Below the pieces are notes generated by a model. The model had not been told where the DNA came from. It saw only the letters and a list, made by a program, of their open reading frames with translations, and ran no database searches. A stretch of DNA of 64,000 nucleotides from Bacillota bacterium (lineage in GTDB: Bacteria > Bacillota > Clostridia > Lachnospirales > Lachnospiraceae). Below, one piece after another: positions 54,332 through 63,380 of this stretch. The stretch covers positions 102,067-166,066 of the forward strand of contig JAEZLH010000009.1 of NCBI GenBank assembly GCA_023435895.1, read 5' to 3'. Position 1 is the first letter of the stretch, and each line of letters starts with the position of its first letter. The position numbers and the translations under genes were made by a program.

Positions 54332-54485
54332 TATACTCCTTTTATCCTTATCTTTATATAAGTTGATTAGGATATCAAAAGAATCTGTTTATCTGTGGCA
54401 ATGATAATTTGCCTATGGACTCTGTTGAAGACCCTTTTTACACCCTAATCACAAGTTTATGCATCAATAAATAGGGAACCAAGGA

Positions 54486-55715
54486 TTAATAATAATATTG
54501 AGCCTCCGGTCTTCCCTCCAGTTCAAGATGAATAACATTCGCCCAAGGATAGGGCTTATGAATGGGCAATCCACCTAGAATAAGTCTTCTCCCCTCACGC
54601 CGAATCTCCAACTCTTGTCCTGTTGAGATTAACTTGGCAGATAATACTTTATTTTTGAGTGAGGTAACAACAACTTCACCCAGTGAATTCCATCCTGTCA
54701 GAATAAGAAAGGCATTCTGGTCTTTGGTCGTAATTCTGCCACCGCCTCCAAAGTCCCACCAATTTGGTAAAATTCTTTCGGTTCCATAGATTGCTTCACC
54801 ATGAACCCTCATCCACATTCCGACTTCTCTCAATCGTTCCACTGCTTCCTCCGGAATAACCCCGTCCTCATCCGGTCCCACATTAAGTAAATAGTTACAG
54901 TCCTTTGCAGCACAAGCAGCCAGCTGTCCAATTAAAGTCCTTGTGCTCTTCCAATTCTTATCATGGGGATTATAACCCCAGGAGTCATTGAGTGTAATAC
55001 AGCTTTCATACATTCTTTCCTTGTCATGAACTTCGTTTAGAATCGTTTGTTCGGGAGTGCCATAATCCCCTTTCACACCGGATCTGTCGTTCATCATAAT
55101 ATCCGGCTGCAAGGCTCTTACCTTCTTATACAACTCCTCGGCTCTCCATACATCTGCTGTCTTATCACCCCATCCACCGCGGAAATTGGCATCATCGCTG
55201 CAATCGTAAAATAATACATCAATCTTTCCATAGTTCTCCATCAACTCAAGGGTCTGGTTATGAAAATGATTCACCAGGCACTCCCACCCCTTGGGATCAG
55301 CTTCTGGGCCTTTAAAGTAAGCAGGAAAGCTCCAGTCTTTCACCGAAAAATAAATTCCTACTCCAAGCCCCTCTTCACGGCAGGCATCTACATATTCCTT
55401 AATAAAATCACGACCGGCAGCAGTCTTCACAGAGGTGAAGTCGGTATACTGGCTGTCAAACAAGCAAAATCCGTCATGATGCTTTGCGGTCATTACCATA
55501 TATTTCATACCAGCCTCACGGGCTAAAGCTGCCCATTCCTTGGGACGGAAGCTCTTTGGATTGAAACTATTCGCCAGTTTTGAATATTCCTCCATTGGAA
55601 TATCCTCATGGTATTTAACCCATTCTCCTCTACCCAGTATGGAGTAAAGTCCCCAATGAATAAACATTCCAAACCGTGCCTCATTAAACCATTTGATTCT
55701 TTCCTTCTGTTCCAT
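54486..55715 (-). CDS. GH29 alpha-L-fucosidase (first copy)
   Basis: 409 residues with the GH29 start WFNEARFGMFIHWGLYSILG, the MVMTAKHHDGFCLFDS motif and the putative nucleophile Asp in KIDVLFYDCSDDA, followed by LLNVGPDEDGVIPEEA. Cytosolic. It resembles the second GH29 gene but is clearly diverged, so the pair may prefer different linkages. Confidence 0.9.
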   Translation of the reverse strand: MEQKERIKWFNEARFGMFIHWGLYSILGRGEWVKYHEDIPMEEYSKLANSFNPKSFRPKEWAALAREAGMKYMVMTAKHHDGFCLFDSQYTDFTSVKTAAGRDFIKEYVDACREEGLGVGIYFSVKDWSFPAYFKGPEADPKGWECLVNHFHNQTLELMENYGKIDVLFYDCSDDANFRGGWGDKTADVWRAEELYKKVRALQPDIMMNDRSGVKGDYGTPEQTILNEVHDKERMYESCITLNDSWGYNPHDKNWKSTRTLIGQLAACAAKDCNYLLNVGPDEDGVIPEEAVERLREVGMWMRVHGEAIYGTERILPNWWDFGGGGRITTKDQNAFLILTGWNSLGEVVVTSLKNKVLSAKLISTGQELEIRREGRRLILGGLPIHKPYPWANVIHLELEGRPEAQYYY

Positions 55716-56043
55716 CTCAGCCTCTTCCTTTCAATTTATTAGTTGTAGTTATTGAGGAATAATAATATTGTTGGAATAATAGGTACAGCATATAAAAATC
55801 CTTTTACCCCAACGCTCTCTCTGTCTTTTATTCCCCGTCTTTGTTTCTTCTGCCCTTTGCTATTACAGTCTTTGTTTCTTCTGCCCTTTGCTATTACAGT
55901 CTTTGCTTCTTCAGTCTTTGCTTCTTCAGTCTTATGTTCTTTCTCTCGGTCTTTACTTCTTCTATTTTTTTCTTCTTCTATCTTTTGCTTCTTCTATCTT
56001 TACTCTTACTCCTTCGGTCTTTGCTTCATCTCTCCCTCGGGTA
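55716..56043 (-). repeat. Strand-biased repeat tract between the GH29 genes
   Basis: About 300 bases that are nearly all pyrimidine on the plus strand. It includes a perfect tandem 31-bp repeat (55839-55869, 55870-55900) followed by two perfect 15-bp units CTTTGCTTCTTCAGT (55901-55930) and further degenerate copies toward 56040. On the minus strand the tract reads as purine-rich GAAGAAGCAAAGACT units that could once have coded for EEAKT repeats, but every frame has stops. No gene. Confidence 0.8.
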
Positions 56044-57351
56044 TTAACCTAATATGATTTTTAATATGGTATCCAGCCGTTTTTCTTCTCTGACATCCTC
56101 CGGTATCTGTATCCTAATCCCTTCCTTCTCTTGAACGAAAGCTACCGGCTTGTCATCCATCAAATATACACCCTCTATGGACTGTTCTATGGACGGAAGA
56201 ATTACACCGTCAAATGCAGCGCAGTCAAGTACATGCAGATACACCACATTATCTTTACAGGTGGAACCATAAATCCCATCAACAGGCTCCCAGATTCCTC
56301 CCCTGGTTGAGTAGACCGCTTCACCATTTTCCTTCATCCACTTGCCCAAGTCCTTAAGAACCTCCTGACTTTGCTTTGGAATTCTTCCGTTTGGATCAGG
56401 TCCCACATTGAGAATCAGATTACCTCCTCTGCAGATTACATTGACTAACATACATATGATATATTCTGAAGAGAAATATTGATCCTCTTCAATAAAGCCC
56501 CAGGTAGAAGAGATGGACATGCATTTCTCCCAAGGTTCGCTCACCAATGGACCACTTACTTCTTTGGGTCCTTCGTCGCACTGAAAATCTCCCTTATAAC
56601 CGGAACGTGGTGTGACCATCAGCTTTGGTTGGTGAGAACGAAGCTTTGTATTTAGCTTTACCGGCTCCCAGAACCACGCTGCATCCGCATCATTCCCCTT
56701 ATGTGCCAGCCATCCTCCGTCATACCAAAGAATATCAATCTTTCCATAATTCGTTGTTAATTCCTCTAACTGATTGTACGCCTGCTCCTTCATAAGCTGC
56801 GCATTCTCCGGTAAGCCTCTAGGATCAAAATAGCCGGGGAACCGCCAATCCATAGGAGAATAATATAATCCCACACCTAGATCATTAGCACGGCATTCCT
56901 TTGTAAATGCTTTAACATAATCTTGTTTTGATCCTAACTTAGAACTGGTAAAATCCTTCCAGCTATGTTTACTATCCCAGAGAGAGAAACCATCATGATG
57001 CCTGGTAACCATTATTGCATATTTCATACCGCTTTCTTTTGCCGCATGGATCCACTCCTTCGCAATTTCCTCAGGAGTAAGCTCCGGGTGAAACTGTGTA
57101 TCCGCTATTCTTCTATATTCCTCCTCAGGTATCTTTTCATTGAAATAAGACCATTCCCCTTTTCCAACTATGGCATAGATACCCCAGTGAACAAATAATC
57201 CTAATTTTGCATCCCTCCACCACTTGATATCTTCTTCTGATAAATGCAAGGACTCATCATCCGTCAATGAAGTATCCTCGGTTCTTTCGCTCTGAAGCTG
57301 ACCTTTTAGCATAGAGGCAAGTTCTGCCTCCTTCATAATATGTTCTGCCAT
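56044..57351 (-). CDS. GH29 alpha-L-fucosidase (second copy)
   Basis: 435 residues. GH29 core WWRDAKLGLFVHWGIYAIVG, IMVTRHHDGFSLWDS, KIDILWYDGGWLAHKG (putative nucleophile Asp) and LILNVGPDPNGRIP. Longer than the first copy by an N-terminal helical extension of about 45 residues. Cytosolic, in the same orientation as the rest of the enzyme genes. Confidence 0.92.
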   Translation of the reverse strand: MAEHIMKEAELASMLKGQLQSERTEDTSLTDDESLHLSEEDIKWWRDAKLGLFVHWGIYAIVGKGEWSYFNEKIPEEEYRRIADTQFHPELTPEEIAKEWIHAAKESGMKYAIMVTRHHDGFSLWDSKHSWKDFTSSKLGSKQDYVKAFTKECRANDLGVGLYYSPMDWRFPGYFDPRGLPENAQLMKEQAYNQLEELTTNYGKIDILWYDGGWLAHKGNDADAAWFWEPVKLNTKLRSHQPKLMVTPRSGYKGDFQCDEGPKEVSGPLVSEPWEKCMSISSTWGFIEEDQYFSSEYIICMLVNVICRGGNLILNVGPDPNGRIPKQSQEVLKDLGKWMKENGEAVYSTRGGIWEPVDGIYGSTCKDNVVYLHVLDCAAFDGVILPSIEQSIEGVYLMDDKPVAFVQEKEGIRIQIPEDVREEKRLDTILKIILG

Positions 57352-57567
57352 ATATTCCTCCTAATTTTATAGGTAATTGCCATCCAATCTTACTTTATGA
57401 ATTACAGATCCTGTTTCCTAGAGAGGAAGACTTTCTTTCTTACTACACTTACCATCTAGTAGACCTATTTCATTTTGTTGATTATATTAAACATTTACCG
57501 ATTTTTATAATAAATTCTTACTGTTCCATCCCTATGGATAAGGCTTGTTGATAAACTATAAGCTTCA

Positions 57568-59703
57568 TCAATAAACCCTATAATCAACCAATTCTCCCTT
57601 CTTCCAGCTGATATCGATGCTTTTGCCGCTTTTAATTCTGAGTCCCTTAACATAACCCTCCTGAAACTCAGCCGGAAGAGCCGGCAGAATCTTTAATTCC
57701 CCATTCCTATCCTGAACCAGCATATTGGCTATTCCGGCAGCGCCTCCGAAATTACCATCAATCTGGAATGGAGGATGACTATCCCATAAGTTATCATAGG
57801 TAGAGCGTGTGAGAAGTGTATGTAAATACTCATAAGCATTCTTTGTATCTCCCAAAATAGAGAACATATTGATAATCCAGGCACAGCTCCAGCCGGTATG
57901 ACCTCCTCCATGCTCCAACCGATGTAATAAGGATATGCGACACGCCTCAGTCAGTTCTTTATTATCACCAAATAATTCCGATGGAAATAATCCATACAGA
58001 TGCGATATATGCCTGTGACCCGGCTCCACTTCTTTAAATTCCTCATGCCACTCCAGCAATTGACCATAGCTTCCGATTTGAAATGGTGCCAGCAGCTGTA
58101 ATCTTTCATCGATTTCAACAAGAATATCATCCTGAATATCCAGTACTTCACAGGTTTTCTTAAAGTGATCAAACACCTCCCTGATAATTGCAAGATCCAT
58201 TGCGGAGGATCTAGCAACACAGCTATGATTTTTCTCATCCTCCCAGAAACGATTTTCCGGTGAAGTAGAAGGGCAAGTGATATACATTCCCTCATTTTCA
58301 AATAACCAGTCAATGAGAAAGAGTGCTGCTTCCCGAAGTAGTGGATAAGCGGTATCCCCAAGGAATTTCAAATCCTGATTATACTCATAATGTTTAAATA
58401 ATTCAGAGGTCATCCAGGCTCCTCCCATTGGCCAGAAGGACCAGGTTACACTACCTTCTTCCCCTTCTGAATGATTACTTGCCAAACCAACCGGATTTGT
58501 ATTACACCAATAATCCGCATTATGATGGTGAACAAAGCCCCTGCAATTATAATGAATACGGGCAGTTTTCTTTCCTTCTTCGCATATTCTTTTTAAAAAT
58601 TCAAAATAGGGATCCATGCATTCCTGTAGATTACAGCTTTGTGCCAGCCAATAATTCATTTGAAGATTAATATTGGTGGTCCAATTGCTGCTCCAGGGGG
58701 CCCTGAATTCCCAACTCCATATTCCTTGTAGATTGGAAGGCATGCTGCCCGTTCTGGAAGAACTGATTAACAAATACCTGGCATATTGAAAATACAAAGC
58801 ATATAACCCATTATCCTGAACTCCTTTTCGAAGATTCTCCAGCCTTACGTTGGTGGGAGTATCTTGTTGTTCTCCCAAATATAACTCCACTTTATTGTAA
58901 ATCGATTGGTAATCCGCCCTATGTATTCGTTTAATCTCCTCATAATCCATTAGTAAGTCATATTCCGACTTCTTGACTGCCGAAAATGCAAGAATAATGG
59001 ATGAAGCATCCTTAATCTTTATCGCTTGCTCTTTAGTTTCAATTACACCATCCTGCTTTAATATTCGAAGTACCGCCTCAAATTCCATTCCCCTTTCTCC
59101 CTGAATCACTGGTACAGGATTACTATGGATATAACTTGGGTCAATGTGCTCCGGACATTTCCCCCTTATTACAATTCCATCAGAGCAATACTGTGCCATA
59201 TGCTTCAGTTCACTTTGAAAGGATATTGTTGTGTTCATTTGCCGTTTATTACAAGAAAGCTTTACAAATATGGCTTTTGCCGGATAGCTTGCAAAATATT
59301 CTCTCTTATACTGTATTCCATCAACGTTATAACTGACTGCCACAGTGGATTCCGCTATATCAAGTGTCCTAACATAGTCTGTCACCTTTTCACCATGCTC
59401 AAATTCAAAAAACAAATTACCTAAGGGTAAATAAGATTCATTATATTCTCCCAGCATATGCTTACGAATTAAATTCTCTGCCTTGGCATACTTACCCTCG
59501 AGAATTAATTTTCTGGTTTCCGGAAGATAATGAATTGCGTCATGGTTATTTTTATCGTGATAATATCCTGACCAGAGTGTATCCTCATTTAGCCCAATCT
59601 GTTCTTTCTTGATACCTCCCCAGATCATGCCCCCTAAGGCTCCATTTCCAATTGGCAATATTTCCTCCCATTTTGCAGCAGGCTCTTTATAAAATAATTT
59701 CAT
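57568..59703 (-). CDS. GH95 alpha-L-fucosidase
   Basis: 711 residues from the chosen ATG (AAAGGAGGGGG upstream; the frame is open to 59751). GH95 motifs: KWEEILPIGNGALGGMIWGG at the N-terminus, TTNINLQMNYWLAQSCN (the two Asn of the active site), TCPSTSPENRFW (acid Glu) and PFQIDGNFGGAAGI (Asp). Known members cleave alpha-1,2-fucose, some alpha-L-galactose. With no signal peptide it works inside the cell. First gene of the hydrolase cluster in transcription order. Confidence 0.93.
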   Translation of the reverse strand: MKLFYKEPAAKWEEILPIGNGALGGMIWGGIKKEQIGLNEDTLWSGYYHDKNNHDAIHYLPETRKLILEGKYAKAENLIRKHMLGEYNESYLPLGNLFFEFEHGEKVTDYVRTLDIAESTVAVSYNVDGIQYKREYFASYPAKAIFVKLSCNKRQMNTTISFQSELKHMAQYCSDGIVIRGKCPEHIDPSYIHSNPVPVIQGERGMEFEAVLRILKQDGVIETKEQAIKIKDASSIILAFSAVKKSEYDLLMDYEEIKRIHRADYQSIYNKVELYLGEQQDTPTNVRLENLRKGVQDNGLYALYFQYARYLLISSSRTGSMPSNLQGIWSWEFRAPWSSNWTTNINLQMNYWLAQSCNLQECMDPYFEFLKRICEEGKKTARIHYNCRGFVHHHNADYWCNTNPVGLASNHSEGEEGSVTWSFWPMGGAWMTSELFKHYEYNQDLKFLGDTAYPLLREAALFLIDWLFENEGMYITCPSTSPENRFWEDEKNHSCVARSSAMDLAIIREVFDHFKKTCEVLDIQDDILVEIDERLQLLAPFQIGSYGQLLEWHEEFKEVEPGHRHISHLYGLFPSELFGDNKELTEACRISLLHRLEHGGGHTGWSCAWIINMFSILGDTKNAYEYLHTLLTRSTYDNLWDSHPPFQIDGNFGGAAGIANMLVQDRNGELKILPALPAEFQEGYVKGLRIKSGKSIDISWKKGELVDYRVY

Positions 59704-60189
59704 GACCGTTACCCCCTCCTTTATCATTTCAACTATTAATTTACAATTCAAATAAAATTTGAGATTAAGCCTATCAAACAGATTTCATAAGCGATACCAT
59801 AAAACAGTCAGCTAAATCTATTATTACAAATGAAAGGTTGATTTAACTCAAACTTCTGATTTTGGTACATTATAGTTCATACCAACCACAAACACTATGC
59901 ACTATATTTAGGCATAAATAACTCCATTATTCATAAAAAAACTCGATATAAGATTTGTCCATAGCAAGATAAAAAATAATCCATACAGCGTGAACATCTT
60001 TACCTATTAAATGTACTTCTTCATTTATTCTACTCATCCAATATACCGAGGACTCAGGGACTAAACCACAGGATGCAATACCATTTTTGACATACGATTT
60101 ACCACTTTGTCGGTTGTATGTACGGACTTTGTATACTAAGATAATGCATAGAAAAATCTTTAGAAACCAGAAGGAGCGAAACATTCATC
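59704..60189. other. Divergent promoter region, GH95 cluster and ABC exporter
   Basis: About 490 AT-rich bases serving both directions. A TTGACA lies near 60088 on the plus strand but no good -10 follows at the right distance. The exporter has AAGGAG about 13 nt before its ATG. An 85-codon frame on the minus strand overlaps this control DNA and is not supported. Confidence 0.5.
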
Positions 60190-61977
60190 ATGAGTTTACA
60201 GGAAGAAGACTTGGAGAAATTCGAAGAATATTATGATGCCTATACAACAAATAGGGAGCATCCACTTAAGATTATTATGAGCTTTTATAAGGGGTATAAA
60301 ATAAAGATGATAAGAGCCTGCATCTTTCTTCTCTTTCAGCGCTCCCCGGTTTGGGTAATCCCTGTTGTTACCGCCAATGTGATTAATACAGCTACCCATC
60401 CAGGGGATAACAGCTTTTCAAGAATAGTATGGAATGTGGTAATCGCCTCTGTATTCTTACTGCAAAATATATTATCCTCTTATCTCGCTACCATTGAATA
60501 CGCTAAAGTGAATAGGGGAATTGAAGGTTCCCTTAGAAATGCACAAATCAAAAAGCTCCACCGCCTTTCCATGATGTTTCATCAAGAGACACAAGCCGGA
60601 AGACTTCAATCAAAAATAATGAGGGATGTTGAAAATGTACAGGATCTACTTTCCCAGATTTTTAGAACATTATTTTTCTTTCTGCTAGATATTACAATTG
60701 CAATCGCTGTTACCTTATATCGAAGTCCTATGGTATTCTTATTTTTTATTATTGTAGTCCCCATATCCATACTTACCTTGCACTACTTTAGAAAGCCGAT
60801 TTCTGAAAGGAACAATGAATTTCGTAAAGAAGTGGAACATACTCAGGGTGCTGTGGCCGAGATGTTAGAGATGATTCCGGTTACTAGAGCCCATGGTCTT
60901 CAAGATTTAGAAGTCAAAAAGATGAATAGCCATCTAAGTCAAATTGCAGAACGAGGATTTCACCTCGACTTGATCAATTCCTTATTCGGAGCCACCAGTT
61001 GGGTGCTGTTCCAGGGCTTTCAAATTCTTTGTCTTGCCTTCACCGGATATCTGGCATACCAAGGTAAGATTAATGTCGGTGATATGGTTCTATATATGAC
61101 ATACTTCTCTCAGATTGTCGGCCAGATTTCCACCATTATCAATATCTATCCCAACGTTAGCAGAGGACTGGAGTCAGTGAAGTCCATTGGTGATATCCTT
61201 CTGGACAGTAATGTGGAACAAAATAACTCCATCATTCCCCTTGACAATCTTAAGGGTCAAGTTGAGTTCTGCAATGTGGATTTTCGTTATCGTTCAGAGG
61301 AACGCTGGATTTTAAAAGATTTTTCCCTAAAGGTAAACAGTGGAGAAAGTATTGCCTTTGTTGGGGAGTCCGGCGCCGGTAAATCAACTATTATCAATCT
61401 TTTGATTGGATTTGTCAGACCGGAAAATGGAAAGATATTAATTGATCGTATTAATATGTCTAATCTGAATATGAATGAATACCGTTCGCAAATTGCGGTT
61501 GTACCACAAAAAACAATTCTTTTTTCTGGGACTATACGAGAAAATATTTCGTATGGATTAGAAGGAGTCTCAGATCAGGAGATTGCCAGAGTTATTGAAG
61601 AAGTAGGACTGGATGATTTGATAGAAAAGCTTCCCGGAGGACTTGATTCACAAATGGGCGAACATGGTGATAAGTTATCTGGTGGACAAAAGCAGCGCAT
61701 CTCCGTTGCTCGTGCATTAATACGTAATCCTAAGATTATCATTTTTGATGAAGCAACCTCTGCTCTAGATTCATCCTCAGAAAAAAAGGTCCAAGAAGCT
61801 ACGAATCATATGATGAAAAACTATACCACCTTCCTGGTTGCACATCGCCTCTCCACCATTAAGAAGGCTGACCGGATTGCAGTAGTTAAGGATGGCACCA
61901 TTATTGAAATCGGCAGTTATCAGGACTTGATGGAGAAGAAAGGTGCCTTCTATGCATTAAAATCCTTACAGGATTAA
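60190..61977 (+). CDS. ABC-type exporter (permease-ATPase half transporter)
   Basis: 595 residues. Six transmembrane segments in residues 30-310, then an ATPase with Walker A GESGAGKST, Q-loop, signature LSGGQKQR, Walker B KIIIFDEATSALDS and H-loop VAHRLST. A homodimer is likely as no partner gene is adjacent. It is the only plus-strand gene in the right half; its substrate cannot be told. Setting among sugar genes is suggestive only. Confidence 0.93.
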   Translation: MSLQEEDLEKFEEYYDAYTTNREHPLKIIMSFYKGYKIKMIRACIFLLFQRSPVWVIPVVTANVINTATHPGDNSFSRIVWNVVIASVFLLQNILSSYLATIEYAKVNRGIEGSLRNAQIKKLHRLSMMFHQETQAGRLQSKIMRDVENVQDLLSQIFRTLFFFLLDITIAIAVTLYRSPMVFLFFIIVVPISILTLHYFRKPISERNNEFRKEVEHTQGAVAEMLEMIPVTRAHGLQDLEVKKMNSHLSQIAERGFHLDLINSLFGATSWVLFQGFQILCLAFTGYLAYQGKINVGDMVLYMTYFSQIVGQISTIINIYPNVSRGLESVKSIGDILLDSNVEQNNSIIPLDNLKGQVEFCNVDFRYRSEERWILKDFSLKVNSGESIAFVGESGAGKSTIINLLIGFVRPENGKILIDRINMSNLNMNEYRSQIAVVPQKTILFSGTIRENISYGLEGVSDQEIARVIEEVGLDDLIEKLPGGLDSQMGEHGDKLSGGQKQRISVARALIRNPKIIIFDEATSALDSSSEKKVQEATNHMMKNYTTFLVAHRLSTIKKADRIAVVKDGTIIEIGSYQDLMEKKGAFYALKSLQD

Positions 61978-62104
61978 GACCTGACACCCCCATGCTATCT
62001 TCAAATAATATAGGTAATTGCAAAACGCTATTCATGTTGGTATTGTATATACAATAATTATAATTATTGGACTTCATAATTCTTTATTCAAATGACACTT
62101 TATT

Positions 62105-62174
62105 AGGAGAATGTAAGAACTGATATCGTTAAAGAAATAATCATTTTTTGCGATATCAAATCTTACATTCTCCT
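62105..62174. terminator. Long-stem hairpin after the exporter gene
   Basis: AGGAGAATGTAAGA and TGATATCG on the left arm pair with CGATATCA and TCTTACATTCTCCT on the right arm, with a small 2x2 bulge and a 22-nt loop, then ATTTTT. It is longer than needed for a terminator. The flanking DNA on 61978-62322 shows nothing else. Confidence 0.8.
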
Positions 62175-62322
62175 ATTTTTGCATCGAGAAATTAATGAGA
62201 GACCTTAACCGGTAAGATAAGTCCTTCCTCATTAAACTCCAATCTCTGAAGACATACCTCTCTGTTATACCCGTTCTTTCCCTAATATAGTTCTACAGGT
62301 AATGAAAACCTGTGATAAGCAA

Positions 62323-63267
62323 TCACATATTCCTCGCATTCAGTACCAGATTTGAATGCAGGAACCTATCTTTAATCGCCGTGTATTCTGATTTATTTAA
62401 CCTTAGTACAGAACCATGTCTTTTCTTATTCACCCCCATATCAAACTCCGACTCCTCTAAAAGTTCAAACTTCCCTTCTGATAAACGATTGGTTATCATA
62501 GGCAAATATCCTCCATTTATTACAAATCGGTCAACCATCAGACACCAGCTGCCATCTTTCCTCTGAAATGCAGCTGGTCCTTCTACTCCGAGAATCTCTT
62601 CAAGTGCAGGAGATGGTACCGGTTCAAATGAGTCCTGAAACAAATCTTTTCCACGTTCCATTGTAATATTCTTTGTACTCTCGTTCTTCGCTATCCTATA
62701 GTAATAGCCTTGTTCCTCCATGATAGTGGTATCTATGATATGGTTTTCTCGTTCAATATATTTTTTTGCTTTGGTAAACGTGATAAAATTCTTTGTTTCA
62801 GAGTAATATATTCTTTGCTTTACCTCGCTTTCCCCATCTTCTTTTACCATGGATGCCCAAAAAATCAGATAATTATCCTTCTTCCGATTGTAAATTGCCT
62901 CAGGAGCCCACACACAGCCTGACCCTGGAATACCGATTTCAACACTTCTTGGCTGTGACCAATCAAGGAGGTTTTCTGATTCCCATAAAATGATAGAACG
63001 ACTACCCTCGAATTGAGCTCTTTCCCAGTTATGATCTTTCTCAATTCTTAAATCTGTGGCAATAATGTAGTATTTATTTTTATCTTGTGTCCTTAATATA
63101 AAGGGATCCCGGACTCCCATATCTCCAATCTCAGATATAAGCACCGGAAATCCCCGATTTAAATCCTTCCAGTGGAGACCATCGCTGCTAAGTGAGAAAT
63201 ATACCTGCTCACCGTGATGTCCCTCCCCAGTAAAATATACCAATAAATATCCTTCCGTATTTTCCAT
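62323..63267 (-). CDS. GH43-like five-bladed beta-propeller glycosidase
   Basis: 314 residues, no signal peptide. The base Asp is in MGVRDPFIL, the modulating Asp in SGCVWAPEAIY region, and the acid Glu in ILGVEGPAAFQRKDGSW, in the spacing of GH43/GH117-type propellers. Likely releases a terminal sugar such as arabinose, galactose or xylose; the specificity is unknown. Confidence 0.82.
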   Translation of the reverse strand: MENTEGYLLVYFTGEGHHGEQVYFSLSSDGLHWKDLNRGFPVLISEIGDMGVRDPFILRTQDKNKYYIIATDLRIEKDHNWERAQFEGSRSIILWESENLLDWSQPRSVEIGIPGSGCVWAPEAIYNRKKDNYLIFWASMVKEDGESEVKQRIYYSETKNFITFTKAKKYIERENHIIDTTIMEEQGYYYRIAKNESTKNITMERGKDLFQDSFEPVPSPALEEILGVEGPAAFQRKDGSWCLMVDRFVINGGYLPMITNRLSEGKFELLEESEFDMGVNKKRHGSVLRLNKSEYTAIKDRFLHSNLVLNARNM

Positions 63268-63293
63268 TAAAGCTCCCTTCTCAGGCTAATGTT

Positions 63294-63340
63294 ATAAGAC
63301 GTATAAACTCGCCGTTATTTTGCAGGTTTATACGTCTTAT
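63294..63340. terminator. Bidirectional terminator
   Basis: ATAAGACGTATAAAC pairs perfectly (15 bp) with GTTTATACGTCTTAT. It separates the GH43-like gene from the cadherin-repeat gene. Confidence 0.85.
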
Positions 63341-63380
63341 TGTTACTTCTTAATATTATTAAGAAGCTGAAGCTACCTAT

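Noticed and set aside
59927..60184. 85-codon minus-strand frame upstream of the exporter
   Set aside because: It covers the exporter's promoter and ribosome site in antisense and lacks its own ribosome site.
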